A stretch of DNA of 64,000 nucleotides from Plumapathes pennacea. Lineage: Eukaryota; Cnidaria; Anthozoa; Antipatharia; Myriopathidae. The DNA is taken from assembly GCA_964036295.1 (NCBI GenBank), contig OZ038469.1, forward strand, positions 8,572,067-8,636,066, written 5' to 3'. The notes beneath the pieces are model-generated. The model was given only the letters and a program-made list of their open reading frames with translations. It was not told the DNA's origin and searched no databases. A program made the translations under genes and the position numbers. Shown here piece after piece: positions 43,719 to 54,591 of this stretch (within the stretch, counting starts at the first letter, position 1; the number at the start of each line of letters is the position of its first letter).

Positions 43719-46083
43719 AAGTGGTGGGTAGAGTGAAACGTTTGGTCGGTAAGTGGTCGGTAGCGTTTTTCATTTCGGATAACGTTTATTTGAAGCGCTA
43801 AATGAATCATACACTTTTATTAACGTGGTGGCTCTTAAGAGAGCCGTTGTTTTAAGTAGCAGGCCATTAGTAGCCCGCGGCGATGTCTTGGATGATTGCA
43901 AGGAGCCAGTCGGCTTGGCTGAATTGCCGTTTCCACATGAACTCGTCAAGGCATATGAAACTCACTCTTAACAAAAGGTCTTATGACGTATCTACTGCCA
44001 CGCCCATAACAATGGCTCACTCAGAATTATCGCGTTTTTCGCACTTTTTCTTCTCGCGCTCGTTTCTCGTTTAAAAATCCGTCGATGCACCTCCGGATTT
44101 GAAAAATGTAATCTTCATGCTTTCCAAGCATATATTTTTTGGCCCTTATAACAACATTTTAGGTGCGGGTTTTTTAGGTTGTTTTCGATCAGTTGGACGA
44201 AATTAACAAGGCGTTTTGAGACAACTGGCCGCAAACATTGGGTTCTAGTTCTTCTGCGCAAGCGTGTATCTCAGATGCACTAACGGATTTCGAAAGACGG
44301 TTAAATTCCCCGCATTTTGGTATATAAAACTTGCACATTCGGTAAAATTTAGGTGCGGGAAAACGACATTCAAATCTCCAGATGTGCTCGATGTTGAGAT
44401 AGCGGCCAGCGTCGTGTACGGTGCAGCTGAAGAGGATTTATCAAGGTTCGGAAGGCCCCTTTGGAGCACAACTTTGGTCACTTGGCTACAAAATAAGCAA
44501 GTAAATGAATTTCGTATTCCTGTTTTGGGATTCGGAGAGTCTCGAACGATAACAGTAACTTTTTAATACAGTATTTATACGCCGAAAATGCTCTCGCCGG
44601 CATATTTCGCGGGAAACCATTATAGCTTTGATTTCTCAGATGTATAGTTTTGTAAAGCACATGAAATATGAAAATGGCTGGTTCATTAAAAAATAGAAAA
44701 CTCGTTCCTCTTTGTATTTTGTGTGAAAAGGGCTCTAAAAGAACACATATAAAGCTGTCTCGATGGGTATATTTTTAGAATGAGGCATATATCACAAATC
44801 AGAAGATTGAGTGTATTTGCATGGTTTGAACCAGAGTTTGAACAGTATGTAGATTGTGGTTGTCTGGGTAAGAGTAGTCTTCAGGAAAATTGTCACTCGG
44901 ACAATCACAAGCCACATTTTAGTGTATTTCTTGTCATATATTCCAGTCAAAAATTGATATAGCTCTGTATATCAACAACTGTGTACACTTCGAACTTAAG
45001 CTTAGAATGTACAGTATCCTTCCAACTAGTGAATACACTAATACTAAAAGATTGAACTGCAGGTGCAATGCCATACTAATAAATTGTACATACTAAAAAA
45101 AATATATCTTAGTTAATATAGTATTAATTATGGTGCAGATGATATAAAAAAACTTAAAGTTAAAATATTGATGTTTTAGCCAACAGTTAAAATCTCAGAG
45201 TGCAGATTTCAGGTAGCACTAGTTTAAAATGGAATGACTTTGTACACATCAATTTATCCTCAAAATACTGTTGGCTGAGATAAACAGTTTAGAAGCACAC
45301 TTTAGACCTATAAATCATAATGAAGTTAATTGTCTTCTAACAGGTTTTTGTAAACAGGAATTTTAGTTTCTTGAAGCAGCAGCTGACAAGTGGGTAAACT
45401 GTATATCTGTCAATAGTTTCCACTTTTTCATGTGCAAAGCATTTAATCTCTGGCCACATAGAATAGGATGGCACATGGAAGCCATATGCAATGTGATACA
45501 TTTCTGTTTTCAAACAGCTTGCAATTTATTGTTATTCAAGTTAATACATTGGAATGAGGGGAAAATAGGTAGAATAAATCAGGTGTCTCACATTTTGTGT
45601 GGACAGTTTGCGAGCCAGCGTGAAAAGCATTCTTTAAATATAAACTCCTTGTAAAATTCAGAGAGGAAACATTAGGATAAATGCAGATAACAGCCATGCA
45701 TGTCATGTTTGAATCTACATGGCGTCGTAGGCCACAGCTTTATTTTAGTTTCACGGGAAGTCTGACCAAAGAATCATATTGCTTGATCATTAAACGGCTC
45801 ACTGCTCAGGACAAACATTTTTGCACGCGCTGGAACGGGAAACACTGAAGAGCCTCCACATCGAACCGGCACCAATCATCGAATTTCGAAGTTCAGTCTT
45901 TATAGTGGAACTCCAACTGCTGGCGAACCTTGTCGACATAAATTACTTCAATCTCACAAGGTTTTCTGATCTTTTTATCCGACTTTTGTCTTCTAAACAA
46001 ACAAATTCGGTTATTCAGTCCTCTTGAATCTATCCGCCGTTTTCAAATCTATCCTAGCCGCTTTCGGCCGCGTGAGATTGGGA
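43719..46083. other. AT-rich non-coding stretch, no gene seen
   Basis: No domain-bearing frame on either strand. The frame at 44264-44566 is not recognisable. Confidence 0.45.
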
Positions 46084-46308
46084 CTAGAAAGTAACAAATG
46101 TTCCTATTTGTATGGGAAGAGTTTGATATGACTCTGGGATGTGATCGTAGCGAGTGCCGTTCATCCGCTTCAGCTTTTGCTTCACAGCACTCCAGAGGCA
46201 TTCGACAATGTTGGTATGCACACCTGTGAAAGGGTCAACGAAGTTTTCCGAGTGGTTCACCTTCAGGTGAAGGTATCCCCTCCCCCCCCCCCCCCCCCCC
46301 CCCCTCAT
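46084..46308 (-). pseudogene. Merlin/IS1016-like transposase C-terminal fragment
   Basis: The frame reads VNHSENFVDPFTGVHTNIVE and CLWSAVKQKLKRMNGT. This is the end of an ISXO2/IS1595-like DDE domain used by animal Merlin transposons (pattern ...FVDP.TGVHTN.IE..W...K...). The rest of the transposase is absent. The usual C-terminal SYLDEFMW block is replaced by ESYQTLPIQ. The upstream side runs into a C homopolymer. Confidence 0.65.
46278..46304. repeat. Poly-C tract
   Basis: About 25 C residues with one early T. Such tracts are prone to length error in assembly. Confidence 0.9.
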
Positions 46309-47267
46309 TACTATGTGTACAGCGGAAAGGCACTATAACTGGCACTTTCTCTTTCACTTTCTGTAGAGGGCACAGCAGCAGAGATCAATAACGAAGTCGT
46401 TTTGTAGGAACTCGCTTCACCATTCAGAACATCCGTTCTTTTGGATTCTACAACGTACCTCCCACTTGTGACCTAGAAAGAGGAAGGTTAGAACATATCC
46501 CACAACTTTTTTTTGGTAATATACGCATAGAGTTTAGGCAGTAAACTGTTTACAGAAAGCATCAGCATGACAGCACCCACTTAGAATACAAGGCAAATCT
46601 ATTTTTTTTCCCACACTGAGTCAGTGTACAAGCAAATAAAGTAATCCTATTTTGCACAAAAGCCTGAAATTCTTACAGGGTTCAGATAAGTTCGTCATTC
46701 TCATTTATACACCAAGTAGCCATAAGTATTAGCCATCAGTCCAAATTTCCTGATTTTGCAAGGCAACCAAAAATTGCACCTTGTTCAAGACACTAATGCA
46801 AAATTCTTTATTCCACGTAATTTTCCTTAGGCAACAGAGCCGTCTACATTTACGCGGCAATACACATCAGGTACAATTCCGTCCAGGCGGGTTTAGGTGC
46901 TTTGAATTGTCTCATGCGGCTAATCCCAGCGTGTTTGTGAATTGTCTCCATAGAGTAATTTTACGAGGAGGACGTGTTGGTTTGGGCGCCATCTTGGTAC
47001 GGTCTCAGGAATGTCAGATTGGCTCGATCTTGTGTAGTAATTGGTAACCATAGTGACACAGAAATAAACCTCGAAAGCATGGAGCATGCTACCGTTCGTG
47101 GTATGGTAAATAGCGCATGCTCAGGGGTGAAAAAAATTCGATTTTCAACTGCGTCACGGAGCGGATCGGATCTTTCGTCACTGTCGTGTTTTTTCACTGC
47201 GTCACGGATCGGATCTTTCGTGTTTTTGCCAAGGCAAGTGAAACTGTGGGCTGAAATTGAGTTCTGA
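46309..47267. other. Non-coding; inverted partner of 29990-30200
   Basis: The part 46555-46900 carries, in reverse order and orientation, blocks also seen at 29990-30200 (tgacagcacccactt, ttccttaggcaacaga, cgtctacatttacg). A direct duplication of ctgcgtcacggagcggatcgg (in part) lies at 47150-47215. No gene. Confidence 0.5.
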
Positions 47268-47294
47268 AATTTTCTATATATATAATTATATATA

Positions 47295-47334
<40 letters not shown>

Positions 47335-47345
47335 GGCCTATATTC
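47268..47345. repeat. AT palindrome and (AT)n
   Basis: The block attttctatatatataatta is followed by its reverse complement and a (TA)n run of about 30 bases. It would extrude easily as a cruciform. Confidence 0.85.
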
Positions 47346-48149
47346 TATAGACAATATATATACAGAAAATTTCAGCCCTCAATATATATCAGTATATACA
47401 AATATCAAATGCATTGCGGGAAAAGTTTCGTTTAAAAACTTGCTTTCCGAGCCAAATTAAGTGGGACGACGTAGAAGGTTCATCGCAGTTTAAACTTATG
47501 TATCGTTTTGGTGACAAAATTTTATGATTGGTGCGGTTTGTGTGCATTTTAGAGCCATCATACTTCCCACAATGCACTCAATATTTGTATATACTAATAT
47601 ATATTGGGCTCAAAATTTCTACAAACGGCTATATGTCTGCAAAAGCTGTAATTCTAAAATACCAAAATACAACTTCATATACGAACGATGCTTTTATAAC
47701 AACCTTACGATTCAGTAGCACGAACGCACTGTAATCCCTGATTATATCTAGTTAGTTAGATAAATTGTCAATACTTTCAGAGGGTGGCTACATGAAGTTA
47801 GTTATGGTGGCTCTCTACCTACATGTCATTGTAGAGGGGTCCGTCACGGCACTGGGAACATTCCTCTACTCTTTCTGAGAAGCATGTAAGTTATTTATAG
47901 TTCCCATATTACCTCTGGCTTGGTGAAGACTGAGAGATTAGTTCACTGGCTTAATGTGCCCATCCAAGAAGTGCAGACTGGAACAAAGCTCATCTCATTT
48001 ACAGTACATTACTGGAATCAAATCTCTGTGGGCAAACATCACCTGTGTAAACGGGCCTTTAGCTCCACTTTTGAAGACCATCTCGTTAGTACAGTACTTT
48101 CCCAGTTTCAGTTCCCGCTTCCTTCAAAACGTCTTTCGGTCAATGAAGT
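47346..48149. other. Non-coding stretch, no gene seen
   Basis: Only short frames. Confidence 0.4.
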
Positions 48150-48400
48150 GAAGTCCGTTGTTTCGCGACGGACAACCAGAAGACCCTGCGGTGCGGGGAG
48201 GTCGCCCCGTGAACGAAAGACATTTAAAACACGAGATTCGGAGGCGGGAGAGGAAAGAGCTTGGGAACAAGGTTGGAGATTTAATGTTCCTATATTTTTA
48301 CTAAGCAAACCCCGCTGCGCGGGGACGTGATTCTGTTCCGATGCTTTACCCAGCAAACCCCGCTACGCCGGGAGGTCCCCCCGTGAACGACAAACATTCA
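48150..48400 (+). repeat. GC-rich repeated motif, three copies
   Basis: The unit agcaaaccccgctgcgcggg, plus gaggtccccccgtgaacgac and aaacatt, appears fully at about 48352-48400. It is partial at about 48303-48328 (ends ggggacg) and diverged at about 48180-48232 (agaccctgcggtgcgggg... gtgaacgaaagacattt). The core ccccgctgcgcgggg is self-complementary. Confidence 0.75.
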
Positions 48401-48833
48401 AAAACGATATGGTGTATAGATTACTACAAACGCAGGGCGTGGGAATTATGCAAACGTACACCTTCAGAACTTCTCATGTAATATTCAACAGCTAGTAATA
48501 ATTTAGTAAATACGCAATAATAAATGCTGTAGCTGTACTGCATGTGTGTGATTTATTTTTGCTGCCGAAGGCATCGACACCCATTTGTTGTTCTCAGTAA
48601 GCTTCCGTGTGAGTCGGTTTTTCTATTTGTCCGGATCCGCTCGATCGGGTCTGGGTACGAGTAACAGCGCTCCCGTCTGCCATCTTTGATGTAAATGCAT
48701 TGGATGGAATTGAGTAAGGTCCGGGGTTGCAGAATATACAGTTTATATCAATACTGTATATAGTGTTTATATATACTACCATTATGTATATTGTTGAATA
48801 TATAATCAATATATATCTATGGTATATATAGAT

Positions 48834-48989
48834 CTTATTAACCGAGCGCGCGGTCCGTACAGTAAGTTATGGACCGAGTTTTTTTCGTCGCCTTATGGCC
48901 CGAGCGCGCTTCGCGCGAGGGCCATAAGGCGACGAAAAAAACGAGGATCCATAACTTACCGTACGGACCAAGCAAACGAGGTTAATAAG
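48834..48989. repeat. Large hairpin, about 75-bp arms
   Basis: The left arm begins cttattaacc and the right arm ends ggttaataag. The inner parts ttttttcgtcgccttatggc and gccataaggcgacgaaaaaa pair perfectly, and the apex is the palindrome gcgcgcttcgcgcg. Both arms include the word ggtccgtac(a/g)gtaagttatgga, which is also found at 50021-50148. Confidence 0.9.
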
Positions 48990-48992
48990 ATA

Positions 48993-50162
48993 TTTATTAT
49001 ATGGCTTTAGATCTTTCGGCAAACATAAAACAAGGCCCCAACGAGTACTCGTCTTGTTCATTCAACAACATCAATCGCGATCAGGCATGAATTACGCACG
49101 TTTGTTTTCACAACAAATTCAGTTAACAGCTTACAATTCTGCCGATTTGAAAATCTTGAAAGAAAATAAGCGTCTGTCGAACCAACTGCCTAGATAAATA
49201 CTAATTTGTTCTGAGCTGAATGAAATGGCCCATAGCGTATGTCAAACAACGACACTGCAGTGAACTTTATTCGGTGAACGACTCGAACTCGCCCTTGCTC
49301 GCTCACTAAAGATTTAAAAAAACTGCAGTCTTATCTCTTTCCAGAAGAAACTGCTTTGTAACTCAGAGTATTTTTTATTCTTTTGAATAAGTTTCTTACA
49401 CGTACAATAATGTAGAAGGCAAAATGGCACTAAAAGAAAATCATTTCATCACAAACTGCGACCGAAACATCGTTGAAGTTATATTATTCAAAACTCACCG
49501 CTTAATTTTTCTGCCTCCTCGTGGAGCGTTTAGGTTTCTTCCAGCAAAATAAACGTCCTCAAATCACCACGGCGTTTTTGTCCCAGTCAGTGATTTCGAA
49601 ATACAGAGTTCTCGTACATTGTGAAAAATTTATTTACAGTCTTCACAGTGCGCCATGACGAGCAAACATGTCTGCAAAACTTGATTCTTGCACGGTTTTA
49701 GTCATAACTGTTCACGGTGATTGTTCGCTTTCCACTTTCTTCCTGGCAAGTGTGCAAATTTTAACACAGGGGTGAAACAGCCCTCCATACTCTGCAGCAC
49801 TTGTTGTCAATGACGGCTGAGGTCGCAAGCAATTTTTTCGTCGGACGTTTTCCTTCTTCGTAACGGTCATTTTCCAAGATTGTAAACTTTCCCCGATCAT
49901 CATAACTTAACAGTGAGTATCCGGAACGTTTAAACTTCCCATTGCACTTCTGGGCCTTTTATGACAAACGTTTAGCAACTTTTCGAGTAATCATTTGCGA
50001 TCCACATGTGCAAACTGATTTTGCGGTCCGTACAGTAAGTTATGGACCGGTAAAATTGACCAATCAGAACGTGCGTAAAATCAATTTGCGGTCCGTACAG
50101 GAAAGTATGGACCGGTAAATTAACCAATCGTAGCGTGCGTAGTATCAGTGCCATATAATAAA
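48993..50162. mobile_element. Probable non-autonomous element with tttattatatggc ends
   Basis: The left end tttattatatggc (48993-49005) and right end gccatataataaa (50150-50162) are perfect 13-bp inverted repeats about 1.17 kb apart. There is no coding capacity. The ggtccgtacag word is just outside the left end (in the hairpin) and just inside the right end. The true boundaries may therefore include the hairpin. Confidence 0.5.
50021..50148 (+). repeat. 65-bp tandem duplication near the element's right end
   Basis: Units 50021-50085 and 50086-50148 share ttgcggtccgtacag, tatggaccggtaaa and aaccaatc/gaccaatc, then cgtgcgta. Confidence 0.85.
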
Positions 50163-50353
50163 TTCTGTTTATTCCCCGGTGTTCTTAATGTCTGTATATA
50201 CAGTACATAGTCAAAAGTGCATAGAGCAAGAATCTGGCGAAGTATCCGATGCCTATTCTGTCTAAAGTGTCTATAGTGTATACATGTACACTATATATAG
50301 GATATTACACGGTGGCGCGAAGATATGAATTTTATTTTCGAGTGGTAAAATTA
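50163..50353. other. Non-coding; short palindrome
   Basis: The sequence ctatagtgtatacatgtaca at 50269-50300 is self-complementary with ctatat. Nothing else is seen. Confidence 0.4.
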
Positions 50354-50514
50354 AGAATTGGTTCATGCTTTGCGTGCGTCTATCGAGTTATGGATGCACG
50401 CGGGAAGTTGGGAGAGCACGAGAGAAGCGCAACTCTAGCTTCACGAGTGCTCTCCCACTTCCCAAGTGCATCCATAACTCGGTAGACGCACAGCTAAAAG
50501 CATGAACCAATTCT
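50354..50514. repeat. Hairpin with about 66-bp arms
   Basis: Arms 50354-50419 and 50447-50514 (agaattggttcatgc... and ...gcatgaaccaattct) are near-perfect reverse complements with a 27-base loop. A tatcgagttatggatgcac block lies inside. Confidence 0.9.
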
Positions 50515-50719
50515 TTTATAACATAGGCACACGAAATTATGAGCGAAAACAAACATTCATTTCTGATTGAATGCAAAATTCTCTTTCGACGCGCAAAAGG
50601 AAAAACAAAGTCTCTCATTGGCTGATTGAAAACATGCCACAACTTACTAACATTTCTGTCATCTAAAAGTCGATGAAAAAGATGTCGTTTAATTGACGAA
50701 AACACTGAAAGTACTGTAA

Positions 50720-50938
50720 CCTGGCGTGGTGAAAGCCAGCAGCTCTTCTCTCATGTATGCAACTACATCCCAATATCATGTAAATGCTGATATAGTGTCA
50801 TCTGCTTTCATTTACATTTAATACACAATATTGAGGTTATGTGGTGTAAGCATACACGAGAGTTCTACCCAGCAGTGTCATACATAAGCGATAAGGGGGG
50901 CGTGGGGCTTCTGCGAATATCGTATTTCTAGTAAAAGA
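50720..50938 (-). repeat. Reverse copy of the 10197-10560 repeat, lacking the nested segment
   Basis: In reverse it reads tactagaaatacgatattcg, gtatgacactgctgggtaga, ctcgtgtatgcttacaccac, tcaatatt and then directly gtgtattaaatg and gacactatatcagcatttac. At 10197-10560 about 185 bp are inserted after caatatt. Confidence 0.7.
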
Positions 50939-51539
50939 TAGAAACGAGAAACTGTCCGCTAGCAGAAAATAGGGCCCACATTAGGCTTCTAAAGGTTAAA
51001 AGGTCTGGTGACAGGAAATTTATATATTTTTAAGTAGCTACATTTTACAGTAAGACTGTATTGAAAAGATGCTAAACATATTTAGTGTAAAGGAAAATGG
51101 ATCCTCGTTGAATTTCCTACTTGAAAGGGAATACAGTATTCACTTAGGCCGAGTCTGGTACCGGGGTACCCCGTTACGGCAAGTTTCATTCACGGATTGT
51201 TGTTATAGGACTTGCTTATAACACCTGATATTTTGATGAATCGAATAATAATTCATACAGCTTGCGAATAACTGTTATGGCGGCGACAACTGTTCATGTG
51301 ACGTTAGACGGAGATTGCTCAACATTACACCAGACAATACTCCGTAGTTTTGGTTCAAATTCGGCCGTTTTAAAACAGTTAAAAACTGGAAAAGTGTATT
51401 ACCGTGAATAGTTATATCTAAAGCCCATATTGGTGCATAATCCGCTTAATGTTTCCCTTGTATAGAAGGAAAAACAATAATACTCCACTGAACGACAACA
51501 AAAGAGATAATTAGATTCTGTTTCATCAATGCATTTCAA
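50939..51539. other. Non-coding stretch, no gene seen
   Basis: Only short frames. Confidence 0.4.
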
Positions 51540-52020
51540 ACAGCCGTTAGAAAAAGAGCAGCAGATTCAGCAACGCCTGCAGCAGAAGCAGTATCAGCGG
51601 CGGTGGCAGAAGGCGGAACAACGATGCCCACTGCAGAAGAAACCACGGTTCCCACAACTGCAACAACGACAATGCCCACAGCAGCAGCAGTAACAATAAC
51701 ACCCACAGCAGTAGAAGCGACAATGCCCACAGCAACTACAATGGCAATGCCCGTAGCAGCAACATCGACAATGCCAGCAACAGCAGCGAATACCACAATT
51801 CCCACAGCAGCAAAAGCAGCAATACTCACAGCAGCAGCAGCAGCAGCAACAGCAGTGCACTCAGCAGCGACAACAACAATGCCCAGAGCAGCAGCAACGA
51901 CAACAGAAGCAGTGGGAGTTGCAGCAACGTCTAAAGCAACCGCGGGATTAGAGGCTGCAAGTGCAGCAAGCGCTGTGCATGGAACAAGAATAGCAGGGGT
52001 AGCACCAGCATCAGGTTGGT
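51540..52020. repeat. Irregular GCA/ACA-rich triplet tract
   Basis: About 480 bp of triplet-phased sequence (gcaacaatgcccacagcagc and variants). Both strands are open: Thr/Ala/Pro-rich on plus (51603-52022), Val/Ala-rich on minus (51536-52063). The openness follows from the repeat and I do not call a gene. A Thr/Ala-rich secreted protein exon on plus cannot be excluded. Confidence 0.7.
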
Positions 52021-52233
52021 AGCTGATGACCGTAGCAGGTTTGATCCAAGAATCAATCTTCACATTTCATATAGCCCAGGAACACAAATTGGTTAATGTT
52101 CATTGGCTATTTGCAGTTATTTCTCAGTGTTTTTCTTAGTCAAGCGTCGAGCTTTTCCCTTGAGTATCAGAAATTCCGCTGCATTGTTTGTAAGTGTGTT
52201 GCTGATAATTCATATGTATTTGTTCCCATTTAT

Positions 52234-52522
52234 AGAGACGATGCTGGTGTACAAGATCGGAACCGAGATTGTGGCTGCAGGTCACGAGGAACATGGCCAG
52301 CGTATTCTACACTGTCACAGCATCCCTGTGGACCATGTGTGTGTCCGCATCACGACCTGCAAAGAAAACATCAAAGCTCCCCTCGTAATCGGGGATCCAG
52401 ATGAAAACTCTGTGCTCAGCAGTGGGAGATTTTTTGCCCTCCCCATTAAATTCTTGTTCCATGCTAATATAAATGAAGGCAAAAACAAAGTGATGGCAAA
52501 TGGTTTGAACCCAGGAGTGTGA
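52234..52522 (+). CDS. Possible exon or small ORF, unknown product
   Basis: After a TTTATAG acceptor-like site the frame reads ETMLVYKIGTEIVAAGHEEH, then HCHSIPVDHVCVRITTCKEN and APLVIGDPDENSVLSSGRFF. It stops at 52522. The spacing of His and Cys (HEEHG, HCH, DHVC, TTC) and the codon pattern look protein-like. I do not recognise the family. The upstream frame to 52103 is unlikely to be coding. It may belong to a transposon, since the next 100 bp are a common repeat. Confidence 0.4.
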
Positions 52523-52539
52523 ACAGTAGGTTGGTTGTG

Positions 52540-52630
52540 ATCGTCCGGGTTAGAGTAGTCTCCAGAAAGGCTGTTGTTGGTGACTGACGTTTCGACTGCC
52601 TGAGCGGAAGTCATCTTCAGAGTCAAATGA
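52540..52630 (-). repeat. Dispersed-repeat-like sequence around gacgtttcgactgc...gtcatcttcagag
   Basis: The minus strand reads KMTSAQAVETSVTNNSLSG and DYSNPDDHNQP. I recall such text from dispersed repeats in invertebrate genomes, near Penelope- or LINE-like 3' ends. That recollection is not verified here. Confidence 0.35.
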
Positions 52631-52639
52631 AAAGTATTC

Positions 52640-53059
52640 GTCAGATGGCGGTATATATGTCTCTGGTCGTAGAAGTGATTGGTCCGTTATGTCGGCCTAT
52701 GGTTGGTCGAGTCGGCTTGCTTGTGTTGATGTTGTTGATGTCCCCGCGGCTCGCTATAAATATCATAATACTCTTACTGCAGCACATTTGTAAAACACCA
52801 GGAACGTTTCCTGAAAATTTCATGCGATTCTGATATATGGCCAAGAATGGCTGGCCAAAAATGGCCAATTTTCGACAAAAAGTTCATTTCACATGTGTGT
52901 TGGCTCTCTATCCGTTAAGGGGAAAACTGCATACTGTACTTGTACTAATAAAACTGCGTTTGACAATATTAAACATTGTGTGTATAACTAGTCTGGTAGT
53001 CAAAAAGGACAAAGTAGAAAACTATACTCGCAGATATTGTTAGGTTTCTTCACGGCTTT
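52640..53059. other. Non-coding stretch, no gene seen
   Basis: Only short frames. Confidence 0.4.
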
Positions 53060-53272
53060 GGCTCCGGAGTTTCAACTGGCGCACTCATCCATGACAAACT
53101 TTGGATCTATCAATATAAAAATATTTTTCTCCAGTTAAATCTAATTTTATCATATTATTGCTGAATGATAACTGCAACGTTTCTCAAAATGTTATAGGAA
53201 TCGCATAAAAGCCAAAACTGTTATGATCCAAAGTTTGTCATGGACGAGTACGCTAGTTGAAACTCCGGAGCC
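53060..53272. mobile_element. MITE with about 48-bp terminal inverted repeats
   Basis: The left arm starts ggctccggagtttcaactgg and the right arm ends ccagt-type/agttgaaactccggagcc. Both contain catgacaaactttggatc or its complement. Total 213 bp, no coding capacity. Confidence 0.85.
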
Positions 53273-53439
53273 ACCTTAATTCTTAGCGCTGCTTTAGAGT
53301 CGGCCGGCGTCAGGGTCCTATGTCCACACTTCGCGACATTGCAAACCATGGTGTAGGAAGATATAGACCATACTTTGCGACATGCCTTACAAAAGTTGTG
53401 TCGCATAATGTGCGCCCATATATTGCGACAAATCAAACC

Positions 53440-53586
53440 ATGGGCTCACACTTTGAGATGTCGCGAAGGCCGGAGCGAGGTTTAAATCATCCTTTGGTTT
53501 GGATCATACAGCCTTTACATGCATGTATTTTATTGGAGAAGGGATGCGATCGTTACTATGGGCTCACACTTTGAGATGTCGCGAAG
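53440..53586 (+). repeat. 29-bp direct repeat pair
   Basis: The sequence atgggctcacactttgagat, plus gtcgcgaag, occurs at 53440-53468 and 53558-53586. Related gcgacatt/gcgaca words lie at 53330-53435. Confidence 0.85.
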
Positions 53587-54430
53587 TGTGGTGTTATCAA
53601 ATGTTATCAAAATTTTAACTTTAGGTGGGGGTGGGGGCGGGGGAAAATTGTTTCCAATTTTTACAATAGTATTTACGGCGTCTTGTAATAGAGAACTTAA
53701 GAAACTAGGGCGCCGACGGCAACACGGGAGCCAATAAAAGTGTTCCTTACGTTGTTGTAATATTGTCTAATATTCTTAGGTTTCTCAATAAGCGTTTGAA
53801 GTCGCACGGAGAGCATGACGACGTCACGATCAGGTGAACTTCAAAAAGTCACTTGCGCCTTTTGTCTTCTACATTATATTGTTATAGCTTAAAATTGGAA
53901 TATCTCCCGTAGTTTTGGAAGGAAATAAATTAGTGGATTGGATTTCATTTTTTGACAATTGAAGAATTAGTACAGATGTTTAATCAAATGACACGTGGTT
54001 GTTTACAGTGATTAACACTGATACCTTCCTCAGGAAATCTAACTTGAAGATGTTGTCTTAGGAAATGAGCAACAGCAAGTTCGCACACTGCTGCGGTGTA
54101 GTTATACCTACAGCAGGGAAATGACCGTAAACAAGAAAACGATGTAGTAATGAATGCTATTAGTAGAATTCGATTCGTATCCAGGGTCATATGTTCTCTG
54201 CTGGGATAAACAGACACATCCTTCCACCCCCACCCACAATCCTGTCCAATTATGGAAAAAGCAAAGATTACTTCACTATGGGGGATCAATATATATCGAT
54301 ACCTGGGAACGGAGCCTTATATCATACGATATACACTGTGTTTGCAAAACACCTTTGTATAATTCAAGTGCTTTAATAGTCATTTTTGCTTCTAAATAGA
54401 CGGCGCTCCTGGTGCAGTGCTTCCCTTCGC
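53587..54430. other. Non-coding stretch, no gene seen
   Basis: A G-rich patch lies at 53624-53643. No frame has a known domain. The 3' end of the KDZ transposon may lie in here, but I found no terminal repeat. Confidence 0.4.
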
Positions 54431-54545
54431 CTTCTTAAATCAGCGCTCCTTAAATCAGCACTTCTTAATCGGCCCTTGTCAAGTCGCCGCTTCTTAAATC
54501 GGCGCTCCTTAAATGGGCCCTTCTTTAATCGCCACTTCACAAAAC
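54431..54545 (+). repeat. Degenerate minisatellite, cttaaatcggcgctc-like units
   Basis: Seven or so units of about 15 bp (cttcttaaatcagcgctc, cttaaatcagcact, cttaatcggcccttg, cttaaatcggcgctc, cttaaatgggccct, ctttaatcgccact). Confidence 0.75.
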
Positions 54546-54591
54546 GTCCTTGTTAAACTTTACCCTTGTGATTTGAATCATGTTCAGAAAT

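Noticed and set aside
48150-48400. CRISPR-like array
   Set aside because: Only three diverged, unequally spaced copies in a eukaryotic repeat setting.
51536-52063. Val/Ala-rich minus-strand protein
   Set aside because: Openness is explained by the triplet repeat; no motif, and the other strand is equally open.
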